A DNA stretch of 64,000 bases from Gordius sp. MW1. Lineage: Eukaryota > Nematomorpha > Gordioida > Gordea > Gordiidae. The position numbers and the translations under genes are program-made. Location of the stretch: the NCBI GenBank assembly GCA_964036665.1, contig OZ038529.1:16624060-16688059 (forward strand). Reading direction: 5' to 3'. This document shows positions 1 through 12,700 of the stretch, in pieces. Numbering within the stretch: the stretch's first letter is position 1; the number at the start of each line of letters is the position of its first letter. The notes below the pieces were generated by a model. That model did no database searches and was not told the origin of the DNA. It saw only the letters and a program-made list of their open reading frames with translations.

Positions 1-43
1 AAGCTCTCTAGCGTTTCCACAGCTCAATAACACTTCTGTGCAA
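1..43. other. Unassigned flank
   Basis: A short stretch before the first recognisable copy of the 294-bp repeat. It does not match the satellite or the tandem repeat that follows, and I see no motif in it. It may be the edge of a further, diverged repeat copy, or unique flank. Confidence 0.5.
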
Positions 44-75
44 AATTTAATATAGGCAAAATGTAATATAGGCAA

Positions 76-88
76 GGGTTAGGGTTAG
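76..88 (+). repeat. Short telomere-like tract (two TTAGGG-like hexamers)
   Basis: gggttagggttag, two TTAGGG permutations inside copy 1 of the 294-bp repeat. The same tract recurs at 370-382 in copy 2. TTAGGG is the telomere unit of many animals. Two units are too few to call an interstitial telomere with confidence, and chance is a fair alternative. Confidence 0.45.
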
Positions 89-109
89 ATTTACTGATTT
101 TAATAACAA

Positions 110-301
110 CTGAGCATATTTTGAAAAAAAACGAAATATTTTTTTGAAAAAAAAACTGAACATTTTTTGAAAAATTACTGAACATTTGTTTACAAAAAAA
201 CTGAGCACTTTTTAATTAAAATCTGAGCATAAAAAAACTGAACATTTTTAACTAAAAATCTGAGCAACTTGAATTAAAAACTGAGCACAAACAACTCAGC
301 A
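110..301 (+). repeat. Degenerate CTGAGCA/CTGAACA minisatellite (copy 1)
   Basis: About nine CTGAGCA, CTGAACA or CTCAGCA heptamers separated by A/T-rich spacers such as tttttaattaaaat. The spacing varies between 18 and 30 bp, so this is a decayed short tandem repeat inside the larger unit. The equivalent stretch of copy 2 is 404-596. Confidence 0.7.
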
Positions 302-369
302 TTATGGAATTTTTCACTATGCATTTAAATAACACCCAATGTAATATAGGCAAAATGTAATATAGGCAA

Positions 370-382
370 GGGTTAGGGTTAG
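370..382 (+). repeat. Short telomere-like tract, second copy
   Basis: The same gggttagggttag tract 294 bp downstream of the first, carried along by the tandem duplication. It is not independent evidence of telomeric origin. Confidence 0.45.
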
Positions 383-403
383 ATTTACTGATTTTAATAA
401 CAA

Positions 404-596
404 CTGAGCATATTTTGAAAAAAAACGAAATATTTTTTTGAAAAAAAAACTGAACATTTTTTGAAAAATTACTGAACATTTGTTTACAAAAAAACTGAGC
501 ACTTTTTAATTAAAATCTGAGCATAAAAAAAACTGAACATTTTTAATTAAAAATCTGAGCAAGTTGAATTAAAAACTGAGCACAAACAACTGAGCA
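404..596 (+). repeat. Degenerate CTGAGCA/CTGAACA minisatellite (copy 2)
   Basis: Same motif series as at 110-301. The last motif here is the regular CTGAGCA, whereas copy 1 has CTCAGCA. Confidence 0.7.
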
Positions 597-632
597 TTAT
601 GGAATTTTTCACTATGCATTTAAATAACACCC

Positions 633-2059
633 TTTTTCTTTGAACCGTATTCATCCGATGAAAGTTGTCGTTTTCAGACGTGGTTTCTATGATCCCAAGT
701 GAAAATTTATCAGAATCTGAAAACTATTACTTTAAAATCATGATCGCATAGAGCCACACTCAAAAATTAAGCACTCACGTTGCGATACAACAAACTAATC
801 GCAACAATAAAACGTTGTCTTTTGTCAAAATGATAATTCTCGCAGCTTAAAACCTCTTTTCGGAAGTCAATCGAGGATAATAGGATTATCAAATTGGCTT
901 ACTTTTATATATTTTTTCATGCTCTTTCACATAGAATTTAAAAAAATAAATATTTTTACCTCAAAATTTTTCACATATTTTTCTTTGAACCGTATTCATC
1001 CGATGAAAGTTGTCGTTTTCAGACGTGGTTTCTATGATCCCAAGTAAAAATTTATCAGAATGTGAAAACTATTACTTTGAAATCATGATCGCATAGAACC
1101 ATTTTCAAAAATTAAGCACTCACGTGCGATACAACAAACTAATCGCAACAATAAAACGTTGTCTTTTGTCAAAATGATAGTTCTCGCAGCTTAAAACCTC
1201 TTTTCGGAAGTCAATCGAGGATAATAGGATCCTCAAATTGGCTTACTTTTATATATTTTTTCATGCTCTTTCACAAAGAATTTAAAAAAATAAATATTTT
1301 TACCTCAAAATTTTTTACATATTTTTCTTTCAACCGTATGCATCCGATGAAAGTTGTCGTTTTCAGACATGGTTTTGATGATAAAAAGTAAAAATTTATC
1401 AGAATCAGAAAACTATTACTTTGAAATCATGATCGCATAATGCATTTTTGAAAAATTAAGCACTCACGTTGCGATACAACAAACTAATCGCAACAATAAA
1501 ACGTTGTCTTTTGTCAAAATGATAGTTCTCGCTGCTTAAAACCTCTTTGCAGAAGTCAATCGAGGATAATAGGATTCTCAAATTAGCTTACTTTTATATA
1601 TTTTTTTACGCTCTTTCACATAGAATCGAAAAAAATAAATATTTTTACCTCATAATTTTTCACATATTTTTCTTTGAACCGTATTCATCCGATGAAAGTT
1701 GTCGTTTTCAGACGTGGTTTCTATGATCCCAAGTAAAAATTTATCAGAATCTAAAAACTATTACTTTGAAATCATTATCGCATATAGCATTTTTCAAAAA
1801 TTCAGCACTCACGTTGCGATACAACAAACTAATCGCAACAATAAAACGTTGTCTTTTGTCAAAATGATAGTTCTCGCAGCTTAAAACCTCTTTGCGGAAG
1901 TCAATCGAGGATAATAGGATTCTCAAATTAGCTTACTTTTATATATTTTTTTACGCTCTTTCACATAGAATCGAAAAAAATAAATATTTTTACCTCAAAA
2001 TTTTTCACATATTTTTCTTTGAACCGTATTCATCCGATGAAAGTTGTCATTTTCAGACG
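633..2059 (+). repeat. First four monomers of the array
   Basis: The array starts in mid-monomer with tttttctttgaacc. The monomers are of the ctatgatcccaag class, except for one of the acatggttttgatgataaaaag class near 1368. They already carry array-typical variants (agaacc with the shortened cgtgcgat), so the edge is not made of unusually degenerate monomers. Confidence 0.85.
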
Positions 2060-3700
2060 TGGTTTCTATGATCCCAAGTAAAAATTTATCAGAATCTAAA
2101 AACTATTACTTTGAAATCATTATCGCATAGAGCATTTTTCAAAAATTCAGCACTCACGTTGCGATACAACAAACTAATCGCAACAATAAAACGTTGTCTT
2201 TTGTCAAAATGATAGTTCTCGCAGCTTAAAACCTCTTTGCGGAAGTCAATCGAGGATAATAGGATTCTCAAATTAGCTTACTTTTATATATTTTTTTACG
2301 CTCTTTCACATAGAATCGAAAAAAATAAATATTTTTACCTCAAAATTTTTCACATATTTTTCTTTGAACCGTATTCATCCGATGAAAGTTGTCGTTTTCA
2401 GACATGGTTTTGATGATAAAAAGTAAAAATTTATCAGAATCAGAAAACTATTACTTTGAAATCATGATCGCATAGAGCATTTTTCAAAAATTCAGCACTC
2501 ACGTTGCGATACAACAAACTAATCGCAACAATAAAACGTTGTCTTTTGTCAAAATGATAGTTCTCGCAGCTTAAAACCTCTTTGCGGAAGTCAATCGAGG
2601 ATAATAGGATTCTCAAATTAGCTTACTTTTATATATTTTTTTACGCTCTTTCACATAGAATCGAAAAAAATAAATATTTTTACCTCAAAATTTTTCACAT
2701 ATTTTTCTTTGAACCGTATTCATCCGGTGAAAGTTGTCGTTTTCAGAAGTGGTTTCTATGATCCCAAGTAAAAATTTATCAGAATCTGAAAACTATTACT
2801 TTGAAATCATGATCGCATAGAACCATTTTCAAAAATTAAGCACTCACGTGCGATACAACAAACTAATCGCAACAATAAAACGTTGTCTTTTGTCAAAATG
2901 ATAGTTCTCGCTGCTTAAAACCTCTTTGCAGAAGTCAATCGAGGATAATAGGATTCTCAAATTGGCTTACTTTTATATATTTTTTCATGCTTTTTTACAT
3001 AGAATCGAAAAAAATAAATATTTTTACCTCAAAATTTTTCACATATTTTTCTTTGAACCGTATTCATCCGATGAAAGTTGTCGTTTTCAGACGTGGTTTC
3101 TATGATCCCAAGTAAAAATTTATCAGAATCTGAAAACTATTACTTTGAAATCATTATCGCATAGAGCAGTTTTCAAAAATTCAGCACTCACGTTGCGATA
3201 CAACAAACTAATCGCAACAATAAAACGTTGTCTTTTGTCAAAATGATAGTTCTCACAGCTTAAAACCTCTTTTCGGAAGTCAATCGAGGATAATAGGATT
3301 CTCAAATTGGCTTACTTTTATATATTTTTTCATGCTCTTTCACATAGAATTTAAAAAAATAAGTATTTTTACCTCAAAATTTTTCACATATTTTTCTTTG
3401 AACCGTATTCATCCGATGAAAGTTGTCGTTTTCAGACGTGGTTTCTATGATCCCAAGTAAAAATTTATCAGAATCTGAAAACTATTACTTTGAAATCATT
3501 ATCGCATAGAGCAGTTTTCAAAAATTCAGCACTCACGTTGCGATAAAACAAACTAATCGCAACATTAAAACGTTGTCTTTTGTCAAAATGATAGTTCTCG
3601 CAGCTTAAAACCTCTTTTCGGAAGTCAATCGAGGATAATAGGATTATCAAATTGGCTTACTTTTATATATTTTTTCATGCTCTTTCACATAGAATTTAAA
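2060..3700 (+). repeat. Higher-order block A, copy 1 (3103-bp offset)
   Basis: About 1.64 kb that recurs at 5163-6803, nine monomers away. Shared rare variants include acatggttttgatg at 2402 and 5505, ccggtgaaag with agaagtgg at 2725 and 5828, ctcacagctt near 3251 and 6354, and gataaaacaaac with cattaaaacg near 3541 and 6644. The match fails before 2060 (a cattttc variant here only) and after about 3700. Confidence 0.8.
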
Positions 3701-3714
3701 AAAATAAGTATTTT

Positions 3715-4966
3715 TACCTCAAAATTTTTCACATATTTTTCTTTCAACCGTATGCATCCGATGAAAGTTGTCGTTTTCAGACATGGTTTTGATGATAAAA
3801 AGTAAAAATTTATCAGAATCAGAAAACTATTACTTTGAAATCATGATCGCATTATGCATTTTTGAAAAATTAAGCACTCACGTTGCGATACAACAAACTA
3901 ATCGCAACAATAAAACGTTGTCTTTTGTCAAAATGATAGTTCTCGCTGCTTAAAACCTCTTTGCAGAAGTCAATCGAGGATAATAGGATTCTCAAATTGG
4001 CTTACTTTTATATATTTTTTCATGCTTTTTTACATAGAATCGAAAAAAATAAATATTTTTACCTCAAAATTTTTCACATATTTTTCTTTGAACCGTATTA
4101 ATCCGATGAAAGTTGTCGTTTTCAGACGTGGTTTCTATGATCCCAAGTAAAAATTTATCAGAATCTGAAAACTATTACTTTGAAATCATTATCGCATAGA
4201 GCAGTTTTCAAAAATTCAGCACTCACGTTGCGATACAACAAACTAATCGCAACAATAAAACGTTGTCTTTTGTCAAAATGATAGTTCTCACAGCTTAAAA
4301 CCTCTTTTCGGAAGTCAATCGAGGATAATAGGATTCTCAAATTGGCTTACTTTTATATATTTTTTCATGCTCTTTCACAAAGAATTTTAAAAAATAAATA
4401 TTTTTACCTCAAAATTTTTCACATATTTTTCTTTGAACCGTATTCATCCGATGAAAGTTGTCGTTTTCAGACGTGGTTTCTATGATCCCAAGTAAAAATT
4501 TATCAGAATCTGAAAACTATTACTTGAAATCATGATCGCATAGAGCCATTTTCAAAAATTAAGCACTCACGTTGCGATACAACAAACTAATCGCAACAAT
4601 AACAAGTTGTCTTTTGTCAAAATGATAGTTCTCGCAGCTTAAAACCTCTTTTCGGAACTCAATCTAGGATAATAGGATTCTCAAATTGGCTTACTTTTAT
4701 ATATTTTTTCATGCTCTTTCACATAGAATAGAAAAAAAATAAATATTTTTACCTCAAAATTTTTCACATATTTTTCTTTGAACCGTATTCATCCGGTGAA
4801 AGTTGTCGTTTTCAGAAGTGGTTTCTATGATCCCAAGTAAAAATTTATCAGAATCTGAAAACTATTACTTTGAAATCATGATCGCATAGAACCATTTTCA
4901 AAAATTAAGCACTCACGTGCGATACAACAAACTAATCGCAACAATAAAACGTTGTCTTTTGTCAAA
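3715..4966 (+). repeat. Higher-order block B, copy 1 (4825-bp offset)
   Basis: About 1.25 kb that recurs at 8540-9791, fourteen monomers away. Linking variants are ctttcaaccgtatgcat at the start, gcattatgcatttttg, caataacaagttgtc at 4596 and 9421, and aactcaatctagg. One clear substitution (ttaatcc near 4097) separates the copies. Confidence 0.8.
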
Positions 4967-5162
4967 ATGATAGTTCTCGCTGCTTAAAACCTCTTTGCAG
5001 AAGTCAATCGAGGATAATAGGATTCTCAAATTAGCTTACTTTTATATATTTTTTTACGCTCTTTCACATAGAATCGAAAAAAATAAATATTTTTACCTCA
5101 AAATTTTTCACATATTTTTCTTTGAACCGTATTCATCCGATGAAAGTTGTCGTTTTCAGACG

Positions 5163-6803
5163 TGGTTTCTATGATCCCAAGTAAAAATTTATCAGAATCT
5201 AAAAACTATTACTTTGAAATCATTATCGCATAGAGCATTTTTCAAAAATTCAGCACTCACGTTGCGATACAACAAACTAATCGCAACAATAAAACGTTGT
5301 CTTTTGTCAAAATGATAGTTCTCGCAGCTTAAAACCTCTTTGCGGAAGTCAATCGAGGATAATAGGATTCTCAAATTAGCTTACTTTTATATATTTTTTT
5401 ACGCTCTTTCACATAGAATCGAAAAAAATAAATATTTTTACCTCAAAATTTTTCACATATTTTTCTTTGAACCGTATTCATCCGATGAAAGTTGTCGTTT
5501 TCAGACATGGTTTTGATGATAAAAAGTAAAAATTTATCAGAATCAGAAAACTATTACTTTGAAATCATGATCGCATAGAGCATTTTTCAAAAATTCAGCA
5601 CTCACGTTGCGATACAACAAACTAATCGCAACAATAAAACGTTGTCTTTTGTCAAAATGATAGTTCTCGCAGCTTAAAACCTCTTTGCGGAAGTCAATCG
5701 AGGATAATAGGATTCTCAAATTAGCTTACTTTTATATATTTTTTTACGCTCTTTCACATAGAATCGAAAAAAATAAATATTTTTACCTCAAAATTTTTCA
5801 CATATTTTTCTTTGAACCGTATTCATCCGGTGAAAGTTGTCGTTTTCAGAAGTGGTTTCTATGATCCCAAGTAAAAATTTATCAGAATCTGAAAACTATT
5901 ACTTTGAAATCATGATCGCATAGAACCATTTTCAAAAATTAAGCACTCACGTGCGATACAACAAACTAATCGCAACAATAAAACGTTGTCTTTTGTCAAA
6001 ATGATAGTTCTCGCTGCTTAAAACCTCTTTGCAGAAGTCAATCGAGGATAATAGGATTCTCAAATTGGCTTACTTTTATATATTTTTTCATGCTTTTTTA
6101 CATAGAATCGAAAAAAATAAATATTTTTACCTCAAAATTTTTCACATATTTTTCTTTGAACCGTATTCATCCGATGAAAGTTGTCGTTTTCAGACGTGGT
6201 TTCTATGATCCCAAGTAAAAATTTATCAGAATCTGAAAACTATTACTTTGAAATCATTATCGCATAGAGCAGTTTTCAAAAATTCAGCACTCACGTTGCG
6301 ATACAACAAACTAATCGCAACAATAAAACGTTGTCTTTTGTCAAAATGATAGTTCTCACAGCTTAAAACCTCTTTTCGGAAGTCAATCGAGGATAATAGG
6401 ATTCTCAAATTGGCTTACTTTTATATATTTTTTCATGCTCTTTCACATAGAATTTAAAAAAATAAGTATTTTTACCTCAAAATTTTTCACATATTTTTCT
6501 TTGAACCGTATTCATCCGATGAAAGTTGTCGTTTTCAGACGTGGTTTCTATGATCCCAAGTAAAAATTTATCAGAATCTGAAAACTATTACTTTGAAATC
6601 ATTATCGCATAGAGCAGTTTTCAAAAATTCAGCACTCACGTTGCGATAAAACAAACTAATCGCAACATTAAAACGTTGTCTTTTGTCAAAATGATAGTTC
6701 TCGCAGCTTAAAACCTCTTTTCGGAAGTCAATCGAGGATAATAGGATTATCAAATTGGCTTACTTTTATATATTTTTTCATGCTCTTTCACATAGAATTT
6801 AAA
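5163..6803 (+). repeat. Higher-order block A, copy 2
   Basis: Partner of 2060-3700. Blocks A and B interleave (A1, B1, A2, B2), so the left 10 kb was built by at least two overlapping segmental duplications of whole-monomer length rather than by one clean tandem higher-order repeat. Confidence 0.8.
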
Positions 6804-8539
6804 AAAATAAATATTTTTACCTCAAAATTTTTCACATATTTTTCTTTGAACAGTATTCATCCGATGAAAGTTGTCGTTTTTAGACGTGGTTTCTATGATC
6901 CCAAGTAAAAATTTATCAGAATGTGAAAACTATTACTTTGAGATCATGATCGCATAGAACCATTTTCAAAAATTAAGCACTCACGTGCGATACAACAAAC
7001 TAATCGCAACAATAAAACGTTGTCTTTTGTCAAAATGATAGTTCTCGCTGCTTAAAACCTCTTTGCAGAAGTCAATCGAGGATAATAGGATTCTCAAATT
7101 AGCTTACTTTTATATATTTTTTTACGCTCTTTCACATAGAATCGAAAAAAATAAATATTTTTACCTCAAAATTTTTCACATATTTTTCTTTGAACCGTAT
7201 TCATCCGATGAAAGTTGTCGTTTTCAGACGTGGTTTCTATGATCCCAAGTAAAAATTTATCAGAATCTAAAAACTATTACTTTGAAATCATTATCGCATA
7301 GAGCATTTTTCAAAAATTCAGCACTCACGTTGCGATACAACAAACTAATCGCAACAATAAAACGTTGTCTTTTGTCAAAATGATAGTTCTCGCAGCTTAA
7401 AACCTCTTTGCGGAAGTCAATCGAGGATAATAGGATTCTCAAATTAGCTTACTTTTATATATTTTTTTACGCTCTTTCACATAGAATCGAAAAAAATAAA
7501 TATTTTTACCTCAAAATTTTTCACATATTTTTCTTTGAACCGTATTCATCCGATGAAAGTTGTCATTTTCAGACGTGGTTTCTATGATCCCAAGTAAAAA
7601 TTTATCAGAATCTGAAAACTATTACTTTGAGATCATGATCGCATAGAACCATTTTCAAAAATTAAGCACTCACGTGCGATACAACAAACTAATCGCAACA
7701 ATAAAACGTTGTCTTTTGTCAAAATGAAAGTTCTCGCAGCTTAAAACCTCTTTGCGGAAGTCAATCGAGGATAATAGGATTCTCAAATTAGCTTACTTTT
7801 ATATATTTTTTTACGCTCTTTCACATAGAATCGAAAAAAATAAATATTTTTACCTCAAAATTTTTCACATATTTTTCTTTGAACCGTATTCATCCGATGA
7901 AAGTTGTCGTTTTCATACATGGTTTTGATGATAAAAAGTAAAAATTTATCAGAATCAGAAAACTATTACTTTGAAATCATGATCGCATAATGCATTTTTG
8001 AAAAATTAAGCACTCACGTTGCGATACAACAAACTAATCGCAACAATAAAACGTTGTCTTTTGTCAAAATGATAGTTCTCGCAGCTTAAAACCTCTTTTC
8101 GGAAGTCAATCGAGGATAATAGGATTATCAAATTGGCTTACTTTTATATATTTTTTCATGCTCTTTCACATAGAATTTAAAAAAATAAGTATTTTTACCT
8201 CAAAATTTTTCACATATTTTTCTTTGAACCGTATTCATCCGATGAAAGTTGTCGTTTTCAGACGTGGTTTCTATGATCCCAAGTAAAAATTTATCAGAAT
8301 GTGAAAACTATTACTTTGAAATCATGATCGCATAGAACCATTTTCAAAAATTAAGCACTCACGTGCGATACAACAAACTAATCGCAACAATAAAACGTTG
8401 TCTTTTGTCAAAATGATAGTTCTCGCAGCTTAAAACCTCTTTTCGGAAGTCAATCGAGAATAATAGGATCCTCAAATTGGCTTACTTTTATATATTTTTT
8501 CATGCTCTTTCACAAAGAATTTAAAAAAATAAATATTTT
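6804..8539 (+). repeat. Five monomers between blocks A2 and B2
   Basis: A mosaic of variants found elsewhere in the left 10 kb, for example tgtcattttcag at 7560 shared with 2045, and one acatggttttgatg-class monomer near 7916. No further structure is visible. Confidence 0.7.
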
Positions 8540-9791
8540 TACCTCAAAATTTTTCACATATTTTTCTTTCAACCGTATGCATCCGATGAAAGTTGTCGTT
8601 TTCAGACATGGTTTTGATGATAAAAAGTAAAAATTTATCAGAATCAGAAAACTATTACTTTGAAATCATGATCGCATTATGCATTTTTGAAAAATTAAGC
8701 ACTCACGTTGCGATACAACAAACTAATCGCAACAATAAAACGTTGTCTTTTGTCAAAATGATAGTTCTCGCTGCTTAAAACCTCTTTGCAGAAGTCAATC
8801 GAGGATAATAGGATTCTCAAATTGGCTTACTTTTATATATTTTTTCATGCTTTTTTACATAGAATCGAAAAAAATAAATATTTTTACCTCAAAATTTTTC
8901 ACATATTTTTCTTTGAACCGTATTCATCCGATGAAAGTTGTCGTTTTCAGACGTGGTTTCTATGATCCCAAGTAAAAATTTATCAGAATCTGAAAACTAT
9001 TACTTTGAAATCATTATCGCATAGAGCAGTTTTCAAAAATTCAGCACTCACGTTGCGATACAACAAACTAATCGCAACAATAAAACGTTGTCTTTTGTCA
9101 AAATGATAGTTCTCACAGCTTAAAACCTCTTTTCGGAAGTCAATCGAGGATAATAGGATTCTCAAATTGGCTTACTTTTATATATTTTTTCATGCTCTTT
9201 CACAAAGAATTTTAAAAAATAAATATTTTTACCTCAAAATTTTTCACATATTTTTCTTTGAACCGTATTCATCCGATGAAAGTTGTCGTTTTCAGACGTG
9301 GTTTCTATGATCCCAAGTAAAAATTTATCAGAATCTGAAAACTATTACTTGAAATCATGATCGCATAGAGCCATTTTCAAAAATTAAGCACTCACGTTGC
9401 GATACAACAAACTAATCGCAACAATAACAAGTTGTCTTTTGTCAAAATGATAGTTCTCGCAGCTTAAAACCTCTTTTCGGAACTCAATCTAGGATAATAG
9501 GATTCTCAAATTGGCTTACTTTTATATATTTTTTCATGCTCTTTCACATAGAATAGAAAAAAAATAAATATTTTTACCTCAAAATTTTTCACATATTTTT
9601 CTTTGAACCGTATTCATCCGGTGAAAGTTGTCGTTTTCAGAAGTGGTTTCTATGATCCCAAGTAAAAATTTATCAGAATCTGAAAACTATTACTTTGAAA
9701 TCATGATCGCATAGAACCATTTTCAAAAATTAAGCACTCACGTGCGATACAACAAACTAATCGCAACAATAAAACGTTGTCTTTTGTCAAA
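8540..9791 (+). repeat. Higher-order block B, copy 2
   Basis: Partner of 3715-4966. The match ends where this copy reads atgaaagttctcgcagc and the other reads atgatagttctcgctgc. Confidence 0.8.
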
Positions 9792-12700
9792 ATGAAAGTT
9801 CTCGCAGCTTAAAACCTCTTTTCGGAAGTCAATCGATGATAATAGGATTCTCAAATTGGCTTACTTTTATATATTTTTTCATGCTCTTTCACATAGAATC
9901 GAAAAAAATAAATATTTTTACCTCAAAATTTTTCACATATTTTTCTTTGAACCGTATTCATCCGATGAAAGTTGTCGTTTTCAGACGTGGTTTCTATGAT
10001 CCCAAGTAAAAATTTATCAGAATCTGAAAACTATTACTTTGAAATCATGATCGCATAGAGCCATTTTCAAAAAATAAGCACTCACGTTGCGATACAACAA
10101 ACTAATCGCAACAATAAAACGTTGTCTTTTGTCAAAATGATAGTTCTCGCAGCTTAAAACCTCTTTTCGGAAGTCAATCGAGGATAATAGGATTCTCAAA
10201 TTGGCTTACTTTTAAATATTTTTTCATGCTCTTTCACATAGAATCGAAAAAAATAAATATTTTTACCTCGAAATTTTTCACATATTTTTCTTTGAACCTA
10301 TGCATCCGATGAAAGTTGTCGTTTTCAGACGTGGTTTCGATGATAAAAAGTAAAAGTTTATCAGAATCAGAAAACTATTACTTTAAAATCATGATCGCAT
10401 AGTGCATTTTTGAAAAATTAAGCACTCACGTTGCGATACAACAAACTAATCGCAACAATAAAACGTTGTCTTTTGTCAAAATGATAGTTCTCGCAGCTTA
10501 AAACCTCTTTTCAGAAGTCAATCGAGGATAATAGGATTCTCAAATTGGCTTACTTTTATATATTTTTTCATGCTCTTTCACATAGAATCGAAAAAAATAA
10601 ATATTTTTACCTCAAAATTTTTCACATATTTTTCTTTGAACCGTATTCATCCGATGAAAGTTGTCGTTTTCAGACGTGGTTTCTATGATCCCAAGTAAAA
10701 ATTTATCAGAATCTGAAAACTATTACTTTGAAATCATGATCGCATAGAGCCATTTTCAAAAATTAAGCACTCACGTTGCGATACAACAAACTAATCGCAA
10801 CAATAACACGTTGTCTTTTGTCAAAATGATAGTTCTCGCAGCTTAAAACCTCTTTTCGGAACTCAATTGAGGATAATAGGATTCTCAAATTGGCTTACTT
10901 TTATATATTTTTTCATGCTCTTTCACATAGAATCGAAAAAAATAAATATTTTTACCTCAAAATTTTTCACATATTTTTCTTTGAACCGTATTCATCCGGT
11001 GAAAGTTGTCGTTTTCAGAAGTGGTTTCTATGATCCCAAGTAAAAATTTATCAGAATCTGAAAACTATTACTTTGAAATCATGATCGCATAGAACCATTT
11101 TCAAAAATTAAGCACTCACGTGCGATACAACAAACTAATCGCAACAATAAAACGTTGTCTTTTGTCAAAATGAAAGTTCTCGCAGCTTAAAACCTCTTTT
11201 CGGAAGTCAATCGATGATAATAGGATTCTCAAATTGGCTTACTTTTATATATTTTTTCATGCTCTTTCACATAGAATCGAAAAAAATAAATATTTTTACC
11301 TCAAAATTTTTCACATATTTTTCTTTGAACCGTATTCATCCGATGAAAGTTGTCGTTTTCAGACGTGGTTTCTATGATCCCAAGTAAAAATTTATCAGAA
11401 TCTGAAAACTATTACATTGAAATCATGATCGCATAAAAATTAAGCACTCACGTGCGATACGACAAACTAATCGCAAAAATAAAACGCTGTCTTTTGTCAC
11501 AATGATAGTTCTCGCAGCTTAAAACCTCTTTTCGGAAGTCAATCGATGATAATATGATTCTCAAATTACCTTACTTTTATATATTTTTTCATGCTCTTTC
11601 ACATAGAATTGAAAAAAATAAATATTTTTACCTCAAAATTGTTCACATATTTTTCTTTGAACCGTATTCATCCGGTGAAAGTTGTCGTTTTCAGACGTGG
11701 TTTCTATGATCCCAAGTAAAAATTTATCAGAATCTAAAAACTATTACTTTGAAATCATGATCGCATAGAGCAGTTTTCAAAAATTCAGCACTCACGTTGC
11801 GATACAACAAACTAATCGCAACAATAAAACGTTGTCTTTTGTCAAAATGATAGTTCTCGCAGCTTAAAACCTCTTTTCGGAAGTCAATCGAGGATAATAG
11901 GATTCTCAAATTGGCTTACTTTTATATATTTTTTCATGCTCTTTCACAAAGAATTTAAAAAAATAAATATTTTTACCTCAAAATTTTTCACATATTTTTC
12001 TTTCAACCGTATGCATCCGATGAAAGTTGTCGTTTTCAGACATGGTTTTGATGATAAAAAGTAAAAATTTATCAGAATCAGAAAACTATCACTTTGAAAT
12101 CATGATCGCATAATGCATTTTTGAAAAATTAAGCACTCACGTTGCGATACAACAAACTAATCGCAACAATAAAACGTTGTCTTTTGTCAAAATGATAGTT
12201 CTCGCTGCTTAAAACCTCTTTGCAGAAGTCAATCGAGGATAATAGGATTCTCAAATTAGCTTACTATTATTACGCTCTTTCACATAGAATCGAAAAAAAT
12301 AAATATTTTTACCTCAAAATTTTTCACATATTTTTCTTTGAACCGTCATCATCCGATGAAAGTTGTCGTTTTCAGACGTGGTTTCTATGATCCCAAGTAA
12401 AAATTTATCAGAATCTAAAAACTATTACTTTGAAATCATTATCGCATAGAGCCAGCACTAACGTTGCGATACAACAAACTAATCGCAACAATAAAACGTT
12501 GTCTTTTGTCAAAATGATAGTTCTCGCAGCTTACAACCTCTTTGCGGAAGTCAATCGAGGATAATGGGATTCTCAAATTAGCTTACTTTTATATATTTTT
12601 TTACGCTCTTTCACATAGAATCGAAAAAAATAAATATTTTTACCTCAAAATTTTTCACATATTTTTCTTTGAACCGTATTCATCCGATGAAAGTTGTCGT

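Larger units (their letters stand above)
44..337. repeat. 294-bp tandem repeat, copy 1
   Basis: First of two nearly identical adjacent units. It opens with a 16-bp sequence (ending taatataggcaa) given twice in a row, followed by the telomere-like run at 76-88. Then comes a stretch rich in A-runs carrying CTGAGCA or CTGAACA every 18-30 bp, and it closes with tttaaataacaccc. Compared with copy 2 the differences are a few substitutions (for example ctcagca against ctgagca near the end) and one A in a poly-A run, which suggests a recent duplication. No coding potential is evident: the minus-strand open frames here arise from the A/T-runs. The repeat family is not one I recognise. Confidence 0.9.
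338..632. repeat. 295-bp tandem repeat, copy 2
   Basis: Second unit of the repeat that begins at 44. It is one base longer because of an extra A in the run near 530. Its terminal aacaccc at 626-632 is followed directly by satellite sequence, whereas copy 1's aacaccc is followed by the next unit. The satellite junction therefore coincides with the unit boundary. Confidence 0.9.

Noticed and set aside
252-502. Minus-strand Phe/Lys-rich frames in the 294-bp repeat
   Set aside because: Caused by A-runs. They span the boundary between two tandem units and have no start context or domain.
1699-1884. A 61-codon plus-strand open frame beginning in ttgtcgttttcag, repeated in many monomers
   Set aside because: It starts at TTG, not ATG, and depends on gcatatagcc or similar variants to stay open. 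It is not a plausible eukaryotic gene.
1744-1926. A 60-codon minus-strand open frame repeated in about twenty monomers
   Set aside because: It is open only in monomers reading ttcagcac. The far more common ttaagcac form creates a stop, and other monomers have frame-changing deletions. It is a by-product of the satellite sequence, with no domain or codon signal.
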